Shown here in pieces: positions 1-7,443 of a DNA stretch of 17,657 nucleotides. Each line of letters opens with the position of its first letter. Positions within the stretch are counted from its first letter, which is position 1. The DNA comes from DAONLM01 sp035406685. GTDB lineage: Bacteria; Spirochaetota; GWE2-31-10; MWDO01. The translations under genes and the position numbers were made by a program. The notes beneath the pieces are model-generated. The model searched no databases. It was not told the origin of the DNA and worked only from the letters and a program-made list of their open reading frames with translations. The stretch covers positions 1-17,657 of the forward strand of contig DAONLM010000036.1 in NCBI GenBank assembly GCA_035406685.1, written 5' to 3'.

Positions 1-238
1 ATTTATAATTAAGTTACATCATTTTTTGTTGATTTTTATGGGGGAAGTTGTGTTAAATAACGTTGCAAGATATAAAAAAGAGATAAAGCAAATAACTTTT
101 ATTTTTTTAAAGTATGGCAAAATTGATTAGGACAATTCTTCCAGATATTCATTGAAGAATACAAAAGAATGGGATGATTGGTTTTGAGAAGAAATTCAGT
201 TTTATGATATTAGCGTTATTTTTGAAAATAACAAATAT
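1..238 (+). pseudogene. Possible decayed UbiB/ABC1-kinase N-terminal fragment
   Basis: A frame open from the window edge (ATG at 38, stop at 128-130) reads NVARYKKEIKQITFIFLKYG, which resembles the short N-terminal helix of the UbiB/AarF/ABC1 atypical kinase family, where an R-x-(R/K)-E-I segment precedes a KYGF-like motif. Immediately afterwards, in another frame (127-177), the DNA reads LGQFF followed by EEYKRMG. This recalls the KLGQ-x-LS...EEY region that comes next in that family. A third frame reads EEIQFYD before stops. Three frames are needed, no kinase core is visible, and nothing else of the gene survives, so this would be a remnant at best. Chance similarity in AT-rich DNA is a real alternative. 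Confidence 0.2.
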
Positions 239-440
239 TAAAAATTAGTAGAAAAGCAGAGAATTGTCCCACTTTAAAGGCAATACCACCCCATTCTACA
301 AGGCAATATACAACAATTGTTATAAAATTATTATAATCTTTCTTTACTAAGAAAATTAACCTTAGAAAATGTCTACACTTTTTATTTCCTAAAAATAAAA
401 TCTCACCGATTTTCATCCAAAAATTTATTTATAGCCAATA
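239..440. other. Non-coding stretch with inverted repeats
   Basis: I see no credible gene here. A 66-codon minus-strand frame (216-416) lacks a ribosome binding site. Positions 260-269 (AGAATTGTCC) are the exact inverse complement of 130-139, and 290-297 (CCCATTCT) that of 167-174. The two pairs interleave rather than nest, so they do not form one simple hairpin. The interval ends at the promoter of the thioesterase gene. Confidence 0.4.
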
Positions 441-445
441 AATGT

Positions 446-474
446 TTGACAAAATATATTTAATAAATTATACT
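446..474 (+). promoter_or_regulatory. Sigma70-type promoter of the thioesterase gene
   Basis: TTGACA (446-451), a 17-base spacer and TATACT (469-474) form a near-perfect housekeeping promoter. Initiation near 481 would leave a leader of about 27 bases carrying the ribosome binding site at 497-503. The promoter lies inside the longest open frame, which begins with an ATG at 442, so that upstream ATG cannot be the normal start. ATACTTATCAAA at 470-481 recurs at the promoter near 12770. Confidence 0.8.
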
Positions 475-507
475 TATCAAAATATTTCATTTTTTATAAG
501 GGAAATT

Positions 508-1023
508 ATGAAATATAGAGTTATAAAGAAACAGGAAAATAGTAAAAACTGTCTTGTCTGTGGCTTAAAGAATCCTTTTGGACTTAAAACTAATTTTTAT
601 GAATTAGAAAATGGTGAATTACTTGCAATTTTTAAATGTATAAATGAACATCAAAGCTATCCAAATAGAGCTCATGGAGGTATAATAAGTAGTATTCTTG
701 ATGAAGCAATTGGTAGAGCAATTATGATAAAATATGGTACTATCTGGGGAGTTACCATTGAATTAAATGTGCAATTTAAAAAACCAGTGCCAATCGGTGA
801 GGATTTAAAAGTTGTAAGTAGAATAATTAAAGATAGTCCAAGAATATTTGAAGGAACGGGTGAACTTATTTTAAATAATGGGGAGATTGCAGCAACTGGC
901 TATGGTAGATATTTAAAAGTGCCTCTCGATAAAATAGGGGATTTTGATCATGAAGAACAGGAATGGAGAGTGATAGAAAATGAAAATGATCCTAAGGAGA
1001 TAGAATTACCGGATAAAAATTAG
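508..1023 (+). CDS. PaaI-like hotdog-fold acyl-CoA thioesterase family protein
   Basis: This is a 171-residue single-domain protein of the hotdog fold, probably a cytoplasmic thioesterase acting on an acyl-CoA or similar thioester; the substrate cannot be read from sequence. The diagnostic stretch is HGGIISSILDEAIGRA, the HGG...LDE loop and central helix of the PaaI/4HBT family. It is followed by beta-rich segments (VTIELNVQFKKPVPIG) typical of the sheet. The N-terminus has CLVCGLKNPFGL, a C-x2-CG-x-x-NP-x-GL signature seen in many family members. I start it at ATG 508 because TAAGGGA at 497-503 is a good ribosome binding site and a promoter sits upstream at 446-474; the frame is open back to 442. 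The acidic tail after the hotdog core is unremarkable. It appears to be transcribed alone, ahead of a weak hairpin. Confidence 0.8.
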   Translation: MKYRVIKKQENSKNCLVCGLKNPFGLKTNFYELENGELLAIFKCINEHQSYPNRAHGGIISSILDEAIGRAIMIKYGTIWGVTIELNVQFKKPVPIGEDLKVVSRIIKDSPRIFEGTGELILNNGEIAATGYGRYLKVPLDKIGDFDHEEQEWRVIENENDPKEIELPDKN

Positions 1024-1061
1024 ATATTTAAAATTATTTAAATATCAAAAAATATTTTTTT
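1023..1061 (+). terminator. AT-only hairpin with T-run, candidate terminator
   Basis: GATATTTAAA (1023-1032) and TTTAAATATC (1037-1046) are a perfect 10-bp inverted repeat around the loop ATTA, starting on the last base of the thioesterase stop codon. A run of Ts follows at 1055-1061. The stem has only one G-C pair, so it is weak as an intrinsic terminator and could equally be an operator-like palindrome. Confidence 0.4.
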
Positions 1062-1090
1062 AAAAAAAAGTATATTTTTTTCAAAAAAAA

Positions 1091-1099
1091 TGTTATAAT
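1091..1099 (+). promoter_or_regulatory. Extended -10 promoter of the PNP-helicase pair
   Basis: TGTTATAAT is a consensus TATAAT (1094-1099) preceded by the TG of an extended -10 element. There is no recognisable -35 hexamer at the right distance, only a poly-A/T tract, which fits extended -10 promoters. A transcript would begin near 1106, with about 39 bases of leader before the ATG at 1145. Confidence 0.65.
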
Positions 1100-1131
1100 A
1101 AAATCTAATTTATTCAAGAAATTTTATTTTT

Positions 1132-1140
1132 GAAGGAGAT
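1132..1140 (+). promoter_or_regulatory. Ribosome binding site that fixes the PNP start
   Basis: GAAGGAGAT is a strong Shine-Dalgarno sequence, six bases from its GGAG core to the ATG at 1145. It overlaps an in-frame TTG at 1130, which excludes that TTG as the start. Confidence 0.75.
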
Positions 1141-1144
1141 ATTT

Positions 1145-1960
1145 ATGTCTTCATCTCAACTAGAGACAGTAAAGAGAGCAGTAGAATATATTATAAACAA
1201 AATCCAATCAGAGACAGCAGATATTGCAATTATTATTGGAACTGGTTTAAGTGGTTTTGCTAAATCCCTCGAAGGTATAGATTTTCCTTATGATACCATA
1301 CCATATTTTCCAGAAAAAACAACCCCAGGACAGATTGGAAAACTTACTTTTACTAATATTGCAGACAAAAAGATCCTCTGTTTTCAGGGAAGACTTCATT
1401 ATTATGAAGGATATCCCATTGATAAAGTAGTTTTCCCAATTAGAATGATGAAAGAGATGAAGGTAAAGACTCTTATTATAACAAATTCGGCTGGATGTTT
1501 GACAAAAGATTTAACGCCAGGGGATTTAATGATTATTAAAGATCATATCAATCTAATGGGAGTAAATCCATTAGTTGGACAGAATATTGACGAACAGGGT
1601 AAAAGATTCGTTGACATGAGTGAGCCATATTCAAAAAATCTAATAAACATTCTAAAACAATCATCACCAATACCTTTAAAAGAGGGGATTTATATTGGGG
1701 TAACAGGACCAAGTTTTGAAACTCCTGCTGAGGTTAGATTCTTCAGAGCAATAGGGGGAAGTGCTGTTGGAATGTCAACTGTACCAGAGGTCATAGTAGC
1801 AAATCATTGTAAAATAGAGACTGTTGGCATCAGTTGTATTTCAAATTATGCTGCTGGTGTTGCTCCAACAAGGCTTGACCAGAAAACCGTGATAGAGATA
1901 GCCAAAAAGACAGAAAATGATCTTGTTTCTGTAATTCTAAATTTTATTGCAATGATTTAA
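1145..1960 (+). CDS. punA: Purine nucleoside phosphorylase (trimeric, 6-oxopurine type)
   Basis: This is a 271-residue cytosolic enzyme for reversible phosphorolysis of purine (deoxy)ribonucleosides to free base and (deoxy)ribose-1-phosphate, in purine salvage. Conserved blocks in order: IIGTGLSGFA (phosphate-loop region), FPEKTTPGQIGKL, GRLHYYEGYP, LIITNSAGCL, GDLMIIKDHINLMG, RFVDMSEPY, VTGPSFETPAEVRF, VGMSTVPEVIVA and ISCISNYAAG. The Glu of GPSFETPAE, the Met of VGMSTVPE and the Asn of ISCISN are the base- and ribose-contacting positions of the trimeric class. In that class Asn at the last site favours inosine and guanosine over adenosine. Length is normal for the trimeric family. The first glycine motif reads GTGLSG rather than the more usual GSGLG. 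The start is ATG 1145, set by the strong ribosome binding site just upstream. It is followed after one base by the helicase gene, so both probably share one mRNA. Confidence 0.9.
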   Translation: MSSSQLETVKRAVEYIINKIQSETADIAIIIGTGLSGFAKSLEGIDFPYDTIPYFPEKTTPGQIGKLTFTNIADKKILCFQGRLHYYEGYPIDKVVFPIRMMKEMKVKTLIITNSAGCLTKDLTPGDLMIIKDHINLMGVNPLVGQNIDEQGKRFVDMSEPYSKNLINILKQSSPIPLKEGIYIGVTGPSFETPAEVRFFRAIGGSAVGMSTVPEVIVANHCKIETVGISCISNYAAGVAPTRLDQKTVIEIAKKTENDLVSVILNFIAMI

Positions 1961-1961
1961 A

Positions 1962-4478
1962 ATGAGGTATAATATAAAATATTCTTTATCAAAAGAGGCA
2001 CTCGAAAAAGTAAAAAATTTAATTAAAGAGTATGATGGCGGCGAGATATTTTTTGGATGCATACTTAACAAAGATGGAGAAATAATAGATGTTGATCCTA
2101 TCTGTTATGGTACAGATGAGGCAGTTCTTGCCCCTTATGAAATAGTAAAAAGATATACTGGTATCATGCATAATCATCCCTCTGGAAATACAAAACCATC
2201 ATATGAAGACCTAAGTTATGCGAGTTTTTTACAACAAAAAGGAATTGGTTTTTTTATAGTTGATAATAATGGTGAAAGATTAACGACAATTGTCCCACCA
2301 ATTGTAAAAGATAATAAGATAGATTATAATGATATTGAAGATATCTTTTCTGAAAATGGCCTTATATCTCAAATAAAAGAGGATTATGAGAAAAGAGATG
2401 GTCAAATAAGAATGGCAAAATTGGTGGCAAAGTCTCTTAATGAAAACAGGATTGCTGTTATTGAGGCTGGAACTGGAATTGGTAAGTCACTTGCATATCT
2501 TATACCGTCATTTTTATATGCAGAAAAAAATGACGAAAGAATAGTAATTTCAACACATACTATAAATCTTCAGAGTCAACTTGTTAATAAAGATATCCCC
2601 CTTGTTAAAAAAATATTAAACTCCAATATAGAACCAGTATTAATAAAAGGTAGAAGAAATTATCTATGCAAATTAAAAGTTTTTAATATTCAATCAGAAC
2701 TTCAGTTTGAGAGTAATGAGGAACTCTTAAATATCTTAGAATGGAGTAAGATAACAAAGACTGGGTGTATTGATGAATTGCCATTTGTCCCAGAAAACGA
2801 AATATGGGAGAAAGTTTCCAGTGATAAGGATTTTTGTATTGGTGGACAATGTGCATTTTATGGATCCTGTTTTTTGCAGTTATCAAGATTAAAGGCTGAG
2901 CAGTCAAATATTTTAATTGTAAATCATCATATTCTCTTTGCTGACATAGAATTAAAAAGTAATGAAGGTATATTTTTACCAGATTATAAAAAAATAATAA
3001 TAGATGAGGCTCACAATATCGAAAAATCGGCAAGTTCATTTTTTTCTTCACATTTCTCAAAAAGTGGTTTTTATAAGTTTCTTTCATTTTATAAATCTAA
3101 AAATAATAAAGGCTTATTATCAAACATTGTTCAGAAATTTTCAAAGGATACAACTTCAAGTATCTCTCAGTTAGCATCTTTTATTACAGATAATGTTCTT
3201 TATGCATTTAATACTCTCTATTCTGAATCTTTTAATATATTTGAAAAAATAAATACATATATCCAGTCAATTTTAGAAAATAGTAATTATTATGGTGAAA
3301 ATATAAGAAATTTTTTATATAGAATAAAAGAGAAAGAATGGCAAAATGATTTTTTTCAGGATAATTTTATTATACCATTAAATGAATTAATAAATCTTGT
3401 TGAAAAATTTTTAAAATCATACAATCAATTAATAAAATTAGTGGATGAGATAATAGAAGATTTTGATTTAGAGACAAGAAAAAAATATGAGATCGATTTT
3501 AAAATTCTTAAAGGTTATAATAATAAACTTCAATCCTATTATGAAAATATTGTTTCTCTATTAAATGTTAATCCAGAAGAATTTGTTATATGGCTTGATA
3601 TTTTTGGAAATAGAGAGAATCCTTTATTTACCTTTTATGTTTCTCCGATAAAAATAGATCTTCTTTTAAAAGAAAAAATGTTTGATCTGTATGACTCAAT
3701 TATTATGACGTCGGCAACAATTTCTGTTGAGAAAAAATTTGACTATTTTTACAATATGACGGGATTGTCTATTGTAACTGAAAGAGAGATTATTTCTGAC
3801 TCGATTGAATCCCCATTTGACTATGAAAAACAGGTCCTTTTTGTATGTCCTGACGATATTCCAGAGCCAGACAGACCAGAATATAATAATAAGTTAAATG
3901 AATTCTTAAAAAAAACAATTTTAGCAACAGGTGGGTCTACTTTTGTTTTATTTACATCCTATGAGCAATTAAAAAAATCCTATGAAGAGGTAAATCCCTA
4001 TCTTGCCAAGCATGGTTATAGATCATACTATCAAAATGAGATGAATAATCAAAAGATCCTTGATTTATTTAAAGAGAATATAAGTTCAAATCTATTTGCA
4101 ACTGATTCATTCTGGGAAGGCGTGGATGCACCAGGTAAGACATTAAGATATGTAGTCCTTGCAAAATTGCCATTCAGGATGCCGAAGGATCCATTGGAAG
4201 AGGCAAAGGTTGAATATTTTGAGAAAAAAGGATTGAATCCATTTACAGAGTGGACACTTCCTCAGGCTGTCATTAGATTCAAACAGGGATTTGGAAGACT
4301 CATAAGGACAAAAGATGATTATGGTGTGGTAGCACTTCTTGATTCAAGAGCATTAAGAAAAAATTATGGAAGAACATTTTTTAAATCAATTCCCAGATGT
4401 AAGTTTTTTACTGGCAATACTGACCAAGTTACAGAAGAGATAATAAAACATATAAAATTGATTGAATCTACCTGTTAA
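1962..4478 (+). CDS. dinG: RadC/JAB-domain-DinG helicase fusion (XPD-like Fe-S helicase)
   Basis: An 838-residue protein that joins two functions. Residues 1-115 are a JAB/MPN domain of RadC type: Glu28, then H70-N-H72-PSGNTKP-S80-YE-D83, which fits the JAMM metal-site pattern HxH-x7-S-x2-D exactly. From about residue 147 it is a superfamily 2 DinG/XPD-type helicase: Walker A AGTGIGKS (169-176), DEAH (348-351), MTSATIS (582-588), FWEGVDAPGKT (718-727) and QGFGRLIR (775-782). Cys236, Cys292, Cys297 and Cys303 sit between the nucleotide motifs. Their C-x4-C-x5-C spacing is the one I recall for the E. coli DinG [4Fe-4S] cluster. DinG enzymes unwind 5'-tailed duplexes, D-loops and R-loops, so a role in replication or repair is expected. 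It starts one base after the PNP stop without a clear Shine-Dalgarno sequence, suggesting translational coupling. E. coli DinG is shorter and lacks the JAB part. Confidence 0.88.
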   Translation: MRYNIKYSLSKEALEKVKNLIKEYDGGEIFFGCILNKDGEIIDVDPICYGTDEAVLAPYEIVKRYTGIMHNHPSGNTKPSYEDLSYASFLQQKGIGFFIVDNNGERLTTIVPPIVKDNKIDYNDIEDIFSENGLISQIKEDYEKRDGQIRMAKLVAKSLNENRIAVIEAGTGIGKSLAYLIPSFLYAEKNDERIVISTHTINLQSQLVNKDIPLVKKILNSNIEPVLIKGRRNYLCKLKVFNIQSELQFESNEELLNILEWSKITKTGCIDELPFVPENEIWEKVSSDKDFCIGGQCAFYGSCFLQLSRLKAEQSNILIVNHHILFADIELKSNEGIFLPDYKKIIIDEAHNIEKSASSFFSSHFSKSGFYKFLSFYKSKNNKGLLSNIVQKFSKDTTSSISQLASFITDNVLYAFNTLYSESFNIFEKINTYIQSILENSNYYGENIRNFLYRIKEKEWQNDFFQDNFIIPLNELINLVEKFLKSYNQLIKLVDEIIEDFDLETRKKYEIDFKILKGYNNKLQSYYENIVSLLNVNPEEFVIWLDIFGNRENPLFTFYVSPIKIDLLLKEKMFDLYDSIIMTSATISVEKKFDYFYNMTGLSIVTEREIISDSIESPFDYEKQVLFVCPDDIPEPDRPEYNNKLNEFLKKTILATGGSTFVLFTSYEQLKKSYEEVNPYLAKHGYRSYYQNEMNNQKILDLFKENISSNLFATDSFWEGVDAPGKTLRYVVLAKLPFRMPKDPLEEAKVEYFEKKGLNPFTEWTLPQAVIRFKQGFGRLIRTKDDYGVVALLDSRALRKNYGRTFFKSIPRCKFFTGNTDQVTEEIIKHIKLIESTC

Positions 4479-4504
4479 AATAGAAAAAATTGGATATTTT
4501 AATC

Positions 4505-4583
4505 GGGGATATCTGTATACTTTAATGGGATATCCCACTTTGTCACATGGGATATCCCATTCTCCTACAGGGGATATCTGTAT
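4505..4583. repeat. Four-copy GGGATATC array, 21-22 bp period, with 13-bp hairpin
   Basis: GGGATATC occurs at 4506-4513, 4527-4534, 4549-4556 and 4571-4578, spaced 21, 22 and 22 bases, close to two helical turns. The inner two extend to the palindrome GGGATATCCC and together form a 13-bp perfect inverted repeat (4525-4537 with 4548-4560, 10-base loop). The outer two lie in identical 14-mers, GGGGATATCTGTAT (4505-4518, 4570-4583). The array fills most of the 173-bp gap between convergent helicase and prmC genes. No T-run follows the hairpin on either strand, so a classical terminator is unlikely. Same-face spacing suggests a protein-binding array or a dispersed palindromic repeat. Confidence 0.75.
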
Positions 4584-4651
4584 GGTATAAATATATTTAA
4601 TATAACATTAAATTTAAATAAATTATAAATAAAATCCAAACGATTCTTTCC

Positions 4652-5497
4652 TTATCTTTTCAACATATATAATGCTCTTGGATTATCCGCAAAATCTTTA
4701 AATCTTTCTATATTATAGTCATTTTTAAAGATCTCTACGATTTTATCCTGCTGTCTATAACCATGTTCTATCAATATGCTCCCATTATTTTTAAGATAGA
4801 GAGTAGCAAAATTATAAAGATGTCTATAAAAATTTAATCCATCCTTTCCACCATTCAATGACATTTCTGGATCAGAGATGGTTTTAGATTTTAAAAGATT
4901 CTTTGTATCATCAGAGGGTATGTATGGTGGATTTGATATTATAATATCAAATTTAAAATCCGGCTTGTATTTAAAAAAATCTTTATGTAATAAGATAATA
5001 TTATTATTCTTACAGAGTCTTTTAATATTAATTTTTGCTACTCTTAAAGCCTTTTTGCTCTTATCAATTGCAATAAAAGTAGATTCTTTGTAATAATTTG
5101 AAAGAACAATTGAAAGTATGCCACTTCCAGTCCCAATATCAAGAATTTTAAACGAACTTGCCTTATCCATCTTTTGTAAGAATATCTCTATCAATAATTC
5201 TGTTTCTGGCCTCGGTATCAGTACATTTTTATTTACAAAAAATTCAAGATCAAAAAATTCTTTTTTATTTAAAATACTTGCAAGACTATCCCCCTTTAAT
5301 CTTTTTTTTACAATTATTTTTATCTTATCTATCTCTTTTTTTTTAATAATATATTCATCCTGTAATAATAAAAAATCTTTTAATGAGAGATTCAATACAT
5401 CTCTTATGATTAGACTTGCCTCTTTATCCGGTGATAGAATAAAATTTTTTTCTTCTAAAGATTTTTTAGTTTGATTAAATACCTCTTTTATTGTCAT
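4652..5497 (-). CDS. prmC: Peptide chain release factor N5-glutamine methyltransferase
   Basis: This 281-residue cytosolic enzyme transfers a methyl group from S-adenosylmethionine to the glutamine of the GGQ motif of release factors RF1/RF2, raising termination efficiency. The N-terminal helical domain (about 1-85) is followed by the family hallmark NVLIPRPETE (91-100), the SAM-binding loop ILDIGTGSGILSIVL (118-132), the acidic IAIDKS strand end (142-147) and the catalytic NPPY (189-192) in IISNPPYIPS. FADNPRALY near the C-terminus is also typical. Length is standard. The ATG lies 23 bases inside the purN gene, with only a weak ribosome binding site (AAATAGATA), so translation is probably coupled to purN. 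It is the last gene of the minus-strand series and faces the GGGATATC array. Confidence 0.92.
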   Translation of the reverse strand: MTIKEVFNQTKKSLEEKNFILSPDKEASLIIRDVLNLSLKDFLLLQDEYIIKKKEIDKIKIIVKKRLKGDSLASILNKKEFFDLEFFVNKNVLIPRPETELLIEIFLQKMDKASSFKILDIGTGSGILSIVLSNYYKESTFIAIDKSKKALRVAKINIKRLCKNNNIILLHKDFFKYKPDFKFDIIISNPPYIPSDDTKNLLKSKTISDPEMSLNGGKDGLNFYRHLYNFATLYLKNNGSILIEHGYRQQDKIVEIFKNDYNIERFKDFADNPRALYMLKR

Positions 5498-6062
5498 TAT
5501 CTATTTTATCACACAGTTCTTTTACTACCTTTGGATACCAGAAATGTTCTAATTTATGAATCTCATTCTCAAAAGAAAGAAGATCTTTTGTCCTATCTAT
5601 TGGGATAGATTTTTGAATTATAATTTCACCAGAATCCAGTTCTTCATTTACATAATGTATGGTTATGCCAGACTCTTTATCTTCAGAGTTGTATGCTCTC
5701 TCAATGGCATGAGTTCCTTTATATTTTGGCAATAAAGATGGATGAATATTTATAATCGGAATCTTTACTTCCTGTATAAAATAGGGACTCAATATTCTCA
5801 TAAAACCAGCAAGAAAGATAACATCAACCTTATTTTCTTGAATATTTTTTAAAATCTCTTTTTCTGCATTCTCTTTTCCATGTTTAAAGTAGTTTACATA
5901 ATGACTCTTTATATTATACTTTTCTGCTCTTTTTACCACATACGCATCTTTTCTATCGTAAATTAATAGGACAATTGTATGCCTTTTATCTTTTACCAGT
6001 GATTCTGCAATTGCTTCAAAATTTGACCCATTTCCAGATGCAAATATTGCTATATTAGCCAT
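5475..6062 (-). CDS. purN: Phosphoribosylglycinamide formyltransferase (GART)
   Basis: This 195-residue enzyme uses N10-formyltetrahydrofolate to formylate GAR to FGAR, the third step of de novo purine synthesis. FASGNGSNFEAI (7-18) is the phosphate-binding start, VIFLAGFMRILSP (81-93) the folate-site region, and INIHPSLLPKYKG (104-116) supplies catalytic Asn105 and His107. ITIHYVNEELDSG (133-145) supplies the third catalytic residue, Asp143. The frame is open further upstream (to 6122), but the family start MANIAIF begins at 6062, preceded by AGGAAAATAACA, a good ribosome binding site. From that start it overlaps the kinase stop by 8 bases and the following prmC start by 23. Its purine role is shared with the PNP on the other strand, but its place behind a two-component pair is unusual. 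Confidence 0.93.
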   Translation of the reverse strand: MANIAIFASGNGSNFEAIAESLVKDKRHTIVLLIYDRKDAYVVKRAEKYNIKSHYVNYFKHGKENAEKEILKNIQENKVDVIFLAGFMRILSPYFIQEVKIPIINIHPSLLPKYKGTHAIERAYNSEDKESGITIHYVNEELDSGEIIIQKSIPIDRTKDLLSFENEIHKLEHFWYPKVVKELCDKIDNDNKRGI

Positions 6063-7443
6063 TGTTATTTTCCTTAAGAGGTAATTTAATATGAAGTTCT
6101 GCACCATTTTTACTTGGCACAAAGAATATATCTCCCTTATGTTCTTTTATTATTGCCTTACATATAGCAAGTCCCAATCCAAAGCCGCCAGTATTTCTAT
6201 CCCTTGATTTGTCAACCCTATAAAATTTTTCAAACACAATCTCGAGTTGATCATCTGGAATGCCTATTCCATCATCTTTACATATTATTAATGCCATATT
6301 GTTATCTTTCTTTACTGTGATCAATATATTCTTTGCCTTTGCCTTTATTGAGTTTTGAATGATATTCTGTAATACCCTTTTAAACTTATCCAGATCTAAA
6401 TTACATACCAGGTTATCTTCGCATGTTATGTTATAATCAATGTTAAAGAGTTTTTTCTGAACCTCCATATACTCTTTAAATTGAGAAAAAAATATGTTCA
6501 AATCAATATCCTCTTTTAAAAATCTCTCTTTATTTAACTCGAGTCTTGAAATCTCTATTATTTCAGCAGTCATATTGTTTAGAGTCTCTACCTCGTCCAG
6601 AATAGCATCAAAATATTCTTTTTGCTCATTCTTTTTAAGTTTTAAATCTGATAATAACTCAGTATAACCTTTTATTCTTGCAAGAGGGGATCGTATTTCA
6701 TGACTTATTGTTGCTAAAAGATCATCTCTTATCTTTTTTATTTTTATTAATTCATTTGACATATAGTTAAATGATTCTGACAATTCTCCTAATTCATCCG
6801 ATGAATTGTATTTTACCTGTATACCTAAATTCCCTTCTGCAATTGACTTTGCACCTTTTGTTAATTTTATTATTGGTTGGACAATTGTATTTGAAAATAT
6901 TATAATAATAGGAATTAAAATTGCGGTTGCAATAACCGTTCCTAAGATAAGACTTCTTAATATTATTTGATAATAGTTTAATTTTATTGAGAGTTGAAGT
7001 GATTTAAATGGAAAATTTTCAGAGAATTTTAATTCTCTTGTTATTTCAAAATAGTATTTCATCTCTTTTTTATCATATACTAACTTTGGTATATCTACAT
7101 ACTCTATTGTCCCTTCAACAGTTGGTATCTTAAATTTATAGCCGGGAAAACTCTTTTCTATTGCTTGTAAAATTATATTTGAACTATTCTGGCTTTCTTT
7201 ATTTGATTTTAAATCCGGCAGTTCAAATACATTGACATTCTTTTTATACAAATTCTCTACCTTTGATTTTATTACATTGGTATTTGAGTCTATTATAGAT
7301 ATCTGACTATCCATCAATTTCTGAAATATCAAATATGAAGATATTGATGTTAATATTACCGACAGTAATAAAATCAATAAATAGAATAATATTATTTTTT
7401 GTGTAATTGAAAAAAACTTCTTTTTACTATTAGTTGACTTCAA
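6055..7443 (-). CDS. Transmembrane sensor histidine kinase
   Basis: A 462-residue inner-membrane kinase. A first membrane segment spans about residues 17-40, then an extracytoplasmic sensor of about 120 residues with no recognised fold, then a second segment at about 161-184. HAMP follows (about 185-232, including SSDELGELSESFN), then the dimerisation and phosphoacceptor helix with His248 in ISHEIRSPLARIKGY. The ATP-binding domain has the N box around Asn364, G1 DDGIGI (390-395), the F box FEKFYRVDKS and G2 GGFGLGLAI (419-427). All residues needed for autophosphorylation are present. The start is probably TTG at 7443, since no ATG occurs before the first membrane helix. It overlaps the response-regulator gene by 14 bases, and the two are surely cognate. 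Signal and regulon cannot be read from the sequence. Confidence 0.9.
   Translation of the reverse strand: MKSTNSKKKFFSITQKIILFYLLILLLSVILTSISSYLIFQKLMDSQISIIDSNTNVIKSKVENLYKKNVNVFELPDLKSNKESQNSSNIILQAIEKSFPGYKFKIPTVEGTIEYVDIPKLVYDKKEMKYYFEITRELKFSENFPFKSLQLSIKLNYYQIILRSLILGTVIATAILIPIIIIFSNTIVQPIIKLTKGAKSIAEGNLGIQVKYNSSDELGELSESFNYMSNELIKIKKIRDDLLATISHEIRSPLARIKGYTELLSDLKLKKNEQKEYFDAILDEVETLNNMTAEIIEISRLELNKERFLKEDIDLNIFFSQFKEYMEVQKKLFNIDYNITCEDNLVCNLDLDKFKRVLQNIIQNSIKAKAKNILITVKKDNNMALIICKDDGIGIPDDQLEIVFEKFYRVDKSRDRNTGGFGLGLAICKAIIKEHKGDIFFVPSKNGAELHIKLPLKENNNG

Noticed and set aside
216..416. 66-codon minus-strand frame before the thioesterase
   Set aside because: It has no ribosome binding site or promoter, low-complexity hydrophobic composition, and lies in a region of inverted repeats; only a faint UbiB-like phrase is visible.
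442..507. N-terminal extension of the thioesterase from ATG 442
   Set aside because: The promoter -35 and -10 lie within it and the good ribosome binding site serves ATG 508.
2683..3087. 134-codon minus-strand frame
   Set aside because: It is entirely antisense to the Fe-S/DEAH part of the DinG fusion, whose motifs prove the plus frame.
4525..4560. 13-bp hairpin as a bidirectional intrinsic terminator
   Set aside because: No T-run follows on either strand; the hairpin results from two palindromic GGGATATCCC units in the array.
6063..6122. Upstream extension of PurN
   Set aside because: It adds 20 residues not typical of the family and overlaps the kinase gene by 68 bases; the family start MANIAIF has its own ribosome binding site.
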